A stretch of DNA of 19,139 bases from Candidatus Delongbacteria bacterium (GTDB lineage: Bacteria > Delongbacteria > UBA4055). The stretch covers positions 1 through 19,139 of the forward strand of contig JAFGUL010000224.1 in assembly GCA_016938535.1 (NCBI GenBank), given 5' to 3'. Below the pieces are notes generated by a model. It worked only from the letters and a program-made list of their open reading frames with translations, was not told the DNA's origin and did no database searches. Position 1 is the stretch's first letter, and every line of letters begins with the position of its first letter. Below are positions 15,601 through 19,139 of this stretch, piece after piece. The translations under genes were made by a program, and so were the position numbers.

Positions 15601-16404
15601 CTAAAACGCTTTTATATACATCTGTATTGCGACAAGCAAATATACTGCTCCGGCTATCTTTTTAAAAGATTTATCTTTGCTTTTTATGTTGAAATGCGCT
15701 CCCATGCGTGAAGTAAATAAAGTTCCGAGAGAGATCAGGAGCAATATACTGAAAAATAATGACATAGGTATTTCGTCAAACGATCCTATAAAATACCTGC
15801 CTATGAGCGAAGAAACAGCATTGAGTACCATAACTATCGCAGCCAGACCGACGGCTTTTTTGAGATTGAAGTGAAGAATAACCGCGAGTAACGGTACCAG
15901 AATCGAACCGCCCCCGATACCGGTCATGGCTGAAACCGTCCCCATGAAAAGACCCGCAATGAACATATCAGGTGTTCTGAACTTGGGCATTCTTCTTTTT
16001 CCCTCCTCAATATCATCCTGCGTGTCGAGAAAAAATACTCTTACAGCCAGTATTGAAAGTATGAGAGCAAAGAAAAATATTCTGCTTCTGTCCGATATTA
16101 TGCTGCAGATATAGTTTCCCGGGATCGGGCCGAGGATAGCACCGAGAGCTACCGGAATTATCGCCCTTTTGTAGTAATTTTCGGATTTAATATGCTTTAT
16201 CGAGGCGTTCATCGAGGCCACAAAGACCACCCCGAGAGATATTGTTGATGCGATAAGAAATATTTCAGAGGTTTCGACAACTCCCTGAAGATAATATACT
16301 AAGACAGGAACGACTATTACTCCGCCTCCGATACCCAGATAACCCGAAAGAAATCCTGCAACAAGCCCGGTTGAGATCAGTATTGCGATATCATGAAATT
16401 CCAA
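15601..16404 (-). CDS. TauE/SafE-family permease (putative sulfite/organosulfonate exporter)
   Basis: This 267-residue membrane protein has about eight hydrophobic segments and the family's internal duplication. Each half carries a glycine signature: SGYLGIGGGVIVVPV at about 20-34 and SAMTGIGGGSILVPL at about 158-172. Characterised relatives export sulfite, sulfoacetate or similar small anions, but the family is broad and the substrate cannot be read from the sequence. The start is a TTG, supported by an AGGAG site 5 nt upstream that overlaps the stop of the preceding gene. It sits between a ketopantoate-reductase-family gene and murJ in a tight run. Confidence 0.92.
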   Translation of the reverse strand: MEFHDIAILISTGLVAGFLSGYLGIGGGVIVVPVLVYYLQGVVETSEIFLIASTISLGVVFVASMNASIKHIKSENYYKRAIIPVALGAILGPIPGNYICSIISDRSRIFFFALILSILAVRVFFLDTQDDIEEGKRRMPKFRTPDMFIAGLFMGTVSAMTGIGGGSILVPLLAVILHFNLKKAVGLAAIVMVLNAVSSLIGRYFIGSFDEIPMSLFFSILLLISLGTLFTSRMGAHFNIKSKDKSFKKIAGAVYLLVAIQMYIKAF

Positions 16405-16412
16405 AACAACTC

Positions 16413-17336
16413 CTATAAATTTTTCTCTTCTTTATCTTCGATCCTGTTCTTTTCGATGTTTTTAACTAACCCGTATATCAGCCTGTTCGCTGGAACGCAT
16501 ATACCGTGCTTTTCTGAAACTGAAATTATAGCTCCGTTTATAAAATCAATTTCGTTCGGGCGTTTGTGAAAATAGTCCTGGAGCATTGAAGTGCGATTGT
16601 CCGATCTGATGAAATCGTTGATCTCGGGAACAGTCAGGTTTATGTCGTGACCTTCCGTTTTCACTACTGCAAGACCTTCCTTAAGAAGCATGTCCTTTAG
16701 CCCGTCGAGACGATTTTCGGCTATGACCTTATTCTTCGCACGAAAAATCACTGAAAGAGGGTTAACGATCGAGTTGATTATGAGCTTTATCCAGACCGCT
16801 TTTTCGAGGTCGGATGTTACTTTGTAGTCAAGGAAAGTTCCCTCGAAAATCCCGGCGTATTCAGTTTTCGAAAAAGCTTTTTCGGCCTTCAGTCCGCCGG
16901 GATAAAGCTCAAGCTGACCCGGCGCACGGAGTACCGCACCCAAGGTGGCGATCGCCTGGAAGATCCTCTCCTGATCAACCAGACCGAACAGTGCTCTGTT
17001 CGCAATATTTTTAACCCCGTATCCGTTCTGGACGAGAAGTATCGAGGTCGTGTCTGTAATGTAAGGATGGATCTGCCTGAGAGTTTCTTCCAGAACGGTG
17101 ATCTTGACAGCAACGATCAGGAGACTATTTTCCAGAAGGAAATCTATTTCCTCCGCGGCTCTTACTCTTACTGTCTTGTGAACCGATCCCGTGATCCCGC
17201 AGCCTTTCAGGTTAAGCGCGAACGCGTGCTCTTTTCTCGCTATTAGGAGCGTGTCCTCATAATACTTTTCCGCAAGAGCCGCGCCGATCGCCGTCCCGAC
17301 CCCGCCCGCGCCCAGTATGACGAATTTATTCTTCAT
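16413..17336 (-). CDS. Ketopantoate reductase family protein (ApbA/PanE)
   Basis: The ATG at 17336 (307 residues) is preferred over a GTG two codons earlier. GAGG lies 5 nt before the ATG but only 1 nt before the GTG. An NADPH-binding GAGGVG motif is at residues 9-14, followed by a Rossmann half and a helical C-terminal half. Catalytic-type residues are visible: VQNGYG, K184 and N188 in WIKLIIN, an RTSMLQD segment, and E262 in PNEIDFINGAI. These match PanE, which reduces 2-dehydropantoate to pantoate for coenzyme A synthesis. Related enzymes reduce other 2-oxo acids and no other pantothenate gene is nearby, so I give no symbol. It starts 2 nt after the stop of the ATPase gene. Confidence 0.9.
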   Translation of the reverse strand: MKNKFVILGAGGVGTAIGAALAEKYYEDTLLIARKEHAFALNLKGCGITGSVHKTVRVRAAEEIDFLLENSLLIVAVKITVLEETLRQIHPYITDTTSILLVQNGYGVKNIANRALFGLVDQERIFQAIATLGAVLRAPGQLELYPGGLKAEKAFSKTEYAGIFEGTFLDYKVTSDLEKAVWIKLIINSIVNPLSVIFRAKNKVIAENRLDGLKDMLLKEGLAVVKTEGHDINLTVPEINDFIRSDNRTSMLQDYFHKRPNEIDFINGAIISVSEKHGICVPANRLIYGLVKNIEKNRIEDKEEKNL

Positions 17337-17338
17337 AA

Positions 17339-18604
17339 TCACCTCAAAAATTCAATTATACTCTTATGCTCAATTCCCTGCACGGGCGCAAACAATATAT
17401 CGTCTAAAGTTAAAACAATTTTCGGAAAATGATCCTTAATTAACAAAAGATTTCCGAACTCTCTTTTATATGTTTCACTGTCTCTGTCTCCAAGTGTATA
17501 GGCTACCTGATAATATGTTTTTTCGGTATCTATTTCGGCTATGAAATCTATTTCTTTGTCGTCAATCTTAAGAGTTTGTACTTTATACCCTTTTCTCAGG
17601 AGTTCTATATAGACTATATTCTCAAGCAATTTGCCCAGATCTTTGAACCCGAAATTACTTGTAGCGAATGAATGATCATTAAGATAGACCTTTTGAGGCA
17701 CGCTTTTCAAAATATCATTTTTCCTGTATGAAAAAACCGGGCATGAATGTATCAAAAAAGACTCTTTTAAAAACTCGATATAATCCGAAACGGTATGTAT
17801 CGAACTTTTCAGACCTGTGTGTTTTAGGATGTTCGCAACTTTATTTTTCGATATTTCGTCTGATGGAGATGAGCAGAAATAATCAACGATTTTCTTCAGT
17901 AACGATATGCTCCGGATGTCGTGCCTCTGTACAATATCTCTCATGATTATTGAGTCAATTGTGGTTGAAATGAGATTGTTTTTTGCAAAGCTGTTTTCGG
18001 CCAGCACAATTTCGGGCATTCCGCCGTCTTTCATATATTCGATAAATGATTCTTTGCCTATTCCTTTTTGAGTAAAATCAAGATATTCAGGGTACGAAAG
18101 CGGGAAAACATTCAAAGAAAAACTCCTTCCGGCAACATAGGTTGAAAGCTCTCCGCTTAATAATTTTGAATTGGATCCGGTGATTATTACCTTATATTCG
18201 GTAGTAAAATCCTCATACAGCGAATTTACCAATATTTCCCATTTTTCAATTTCCTGCACTTCATCAATGATAATATATTTTCTTTTATCTCCCTCAACTT
18301 TAAGCTTTTTCTTCCACAAATTGACCACTTCCGTAAATATTTTCGGGTCTTTTAAAGATTCCAGCTCTCTGATGAACAGGTTCGCATAAAATATCTGTTT
18401 TGGCTTGACCTTGTTTTCGTTTATCAGAAAATCAATAAATTGCCTTACAATAAAGCTTTTGCCGACTCTCCTTCCGCCTGATATAGTTATGATCGTTTTA
18501 GTTACATCAAGTTCTTTCAGTTTTTTGAGATAAGATTTCCTTAAGAAACCGCACCCTTTGACTTTCCCGTCCCAGAAATTATATTTTTTCAGTACTTCGA
18601 ACAT
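17339..18604 (-). CDS. ATP-binding protein of the AAA_14/DUF4143 family
   Basis: This is a 421-residue cytoplasmic protein. Walker A is at 43-50 (GGRRVGKS) and Walker B at 111-117 (IIIDEVQ, D114/E115). A TGSNS sensor is at 142-146, followed by an AGRS segment near 158-161. The C-terminal half is the DUF4143 region with a winged-helix part and a restriction-endonuclease-like core (KEIDFIAEID...YYQVAY around 345-370). The family is very common in anaerobes and FCB genomes, often in many copies. Its function is unknown, with suggestions of DNA or protein handling and links to mobile or defence loci. The ATG is preceded by GGGG about 5 nt upstream. It opens the run that leads to the reductase, permease and murJ genes. 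No frameshift is seen. Confidence 0.92.
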   Translation of the reverse strand: MFEVLKKYNFWDGKVKGCGFLRKSYLKKLKELDVTKTIITISGGRRVGKSFIVRQFIDFLINENKVKPKQIFYANLFIRELESLKDPKIFTEVVNLWKKKLKVEGDKRKYIIIDEVQEIEKWEILVNSLYEDFTTEYKVIITGSNSKLLSGELSTYVAGRSFSLNVFPLSYPEYLDFTQKGIGKESFIEYMKDGGMPEIVLAENSFAKNNLISTTIDSIIMRDIVQRHDIRSISLLKKIVDYFCSSPSDEISKNKVANILKHTGLKSSIHTVSDYIEFLKESFLIHSCPVFSYRKNDILKSVPQKVYLNDHSFATSNFGFKDLGKLLENIVYIELLRKGYKVQTLKIDDKEIDFIAEIDTEKTYYQVAYTLGDRDSETYKREFGNLLLIKDHFPKIVLTLDDILFAPVQGIEHKSIIEFLR

Positions 18605-18619
18605 ACGAACCCCAGCCTA

Positions 18620-18670
18620 TTGTAATGCATTTCACAGATAGAAAGCATCAGTAATATGCAGTATAATGCA
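18620..18670. repeat. Three 10-bp imperfect direct repeats in the ATPase promoter region
   Basis: On the plus strand gtaatatgca (18651-18660) and gtataatgca (18661-18670) abut, and a third related copy, ttgtaatgca, lies at 18620-18629. Start-to-start distances of 31 and 10 nt are close to whole helical turns. The two adjacent copies cover the predicted -10 and spacer. They could be a regulator-binding site, or simply chance in AT-rich DNA. Confidence 0.35.
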
Positions 18671-18681
18671 ATCTTTGTCAA
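18653..18681 (-). promoter_or_regulatory. Candidate promoter of the ATPase-reductase-permease-murJ run
   Basis: A perfect TTGACA (18676-18681) on the minus strand is followed after 17 nt by CATATT (18653-18658), a four-of-six -10 match. It begins 7 nt after the stop of the upstream gene, and transcription would start near 18646, about 40 nt before the ATPase ATG. Confidence 0.5.
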
Positions 18682-18687
18682 GTAAAA

Positions 18688-19139
18688 TCACCTCAAATAC
18701 AGCATTTTCCTTACCTTTACAGAAATGCCGTTTACTTTTAATTCGTAATAATAAACTCCGCTTGTCAATCCGTCAGTTCTGTAATTTACCGAGTGAATAC
18801 CTTTTCCAAACCTGCCTTGAATAAGGCTTTCAACCAATTCTCCTTTACCGTTATAAACACTCAGTTCAACTTCCGATGATGCATCAAGACCGAACTGTAT
18901 TTTCGTTTCATTATTGAACGGGTTAGGGTAGTTCTGATAAAGTTCTGTCTTGCTGACAAGATTATCTTGATTTTCTATTCCTGACTGCGGCTCTTGCATA
19001 AAATCACCTTCTTTTGTCTGAAAGAGGATTGTGACATCATTGTCTTGACCAGAATTAAGTACAACTATATCTTTAAGTCCGTTGCCGTCAATATCGGCAA
19101 CAAATGACCTTATCGTACTTGTGTAGTTGGGTGTATCGC
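18688..19139 (-). CDS. Secreted FG-GAP/VCBS-type protein with type IX sorting tail (5' end missing)
   Basis: The reading frame stays open from the right window edge to the stop at 18688, so the gene continues beyond the window. The internal ATG at 18999 is not a separate start. The visible 150 residues begin with a calcium-loop-type beta-propeller blade (ADIDGNGLKDIVVLNSG) characteristic of FG-GAP/VCBS repeats. After a short linker, the last roughly 80 residues are a Por-secretion-system C-terminal domain: YQNYPNPFNNETKIQFGL, a LSVYNGKGELV strand, a GVYYYELKVNG strand and a basic end KVRKMLYLR. Such tails direct Sec-exported proteins through the type IX system to the cell surface. The number of propeller blades and any catalytic domain lie outside the window. 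Confidence 0.88.
   Translation of the reverse strand, partial: DTPNYTSTIRSFVADIDGNGLKDIVVLNSGQDNDVTILFQTKEGDFMQEPQSGIENQDNLVSKTELYQNYPNPFNNETKIQFGLDASSEVELSVYNGKGELVESLIQGRFGKGIHSVNYRTDGLTSGVYYYELKVNGISVKVRKMLYLR

Overview
The window looks like chromosomal DNA from a moderately AT-rich, didermic bacterium of the Fibrobacterota-Chlorobiota-Bacteroidota (FCB) kind, probably a less-studied lineage. The right-edge gene ends in a Por-secretion (type IX) sorting tail with a YQNYPNPFN-type signature. Secreted fibre-like proteins are built from N-x-F-I-G-x-x-S-G repeats, and one secreted protein may be LolA-like. These place it in the group but do not fix the phylum. Every gene I can support lies on the minus strand, so the window is best read from high to low coordinates.

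Reading in that direction, four blocks can be separated. (1) 19139-18688 is the 3' end of a secreted FG-GAP/VCBS-type protein with a sorting tail. (2) From a candidate promoter at 18653-18681 runs a tight cluster: an AAA_14/DUF4143 ATPase, a ketopantoate-reductase-family enzyme, a TauE/SafE permease and the lipid II flippase MurJ, with junctions of 2, 8 and 6 nt. (3) From a very good promoter at 13983-14011 comes a CAU-anticodon tRNA and an intrinsic terminator. They are followed by a Nif3-family protein, a coiled-coil zinc-ribbon protein, RNase P RNA (rnpB), a secreted protein of unknown function and the RecJ exonuclease. (4) From a candidate promoter at 8954-8982 comes a small protein of unknown function, then a 1225-residue signalling protein (two class III cyclase domains, a P-loop NTPase and TPR repeats, laid out like mammalian soluble adenylyl cyclase). 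Three tandem paralogous fibre-like secreted proteins follow, the last running off the left edge.

Block 3 joins tRNA and RNase P biology. A tRNA gene is followed by rnpB within the same run of genes, and its terminator lies in the leader of nif3. Block 4 is the most unusual part. It puts a complete-looking soluble-adenylyl-cyclase-type active site and a STAND-like sensory tail directly upstream of surface-fibre genes, which suggests, but does not show, a nucleotide-signalling/cell-surface unit. No mobile element, CRISPR array or rRNA is visible, and no intergenic gap exceeds about 90 nt outside the RNA genes.
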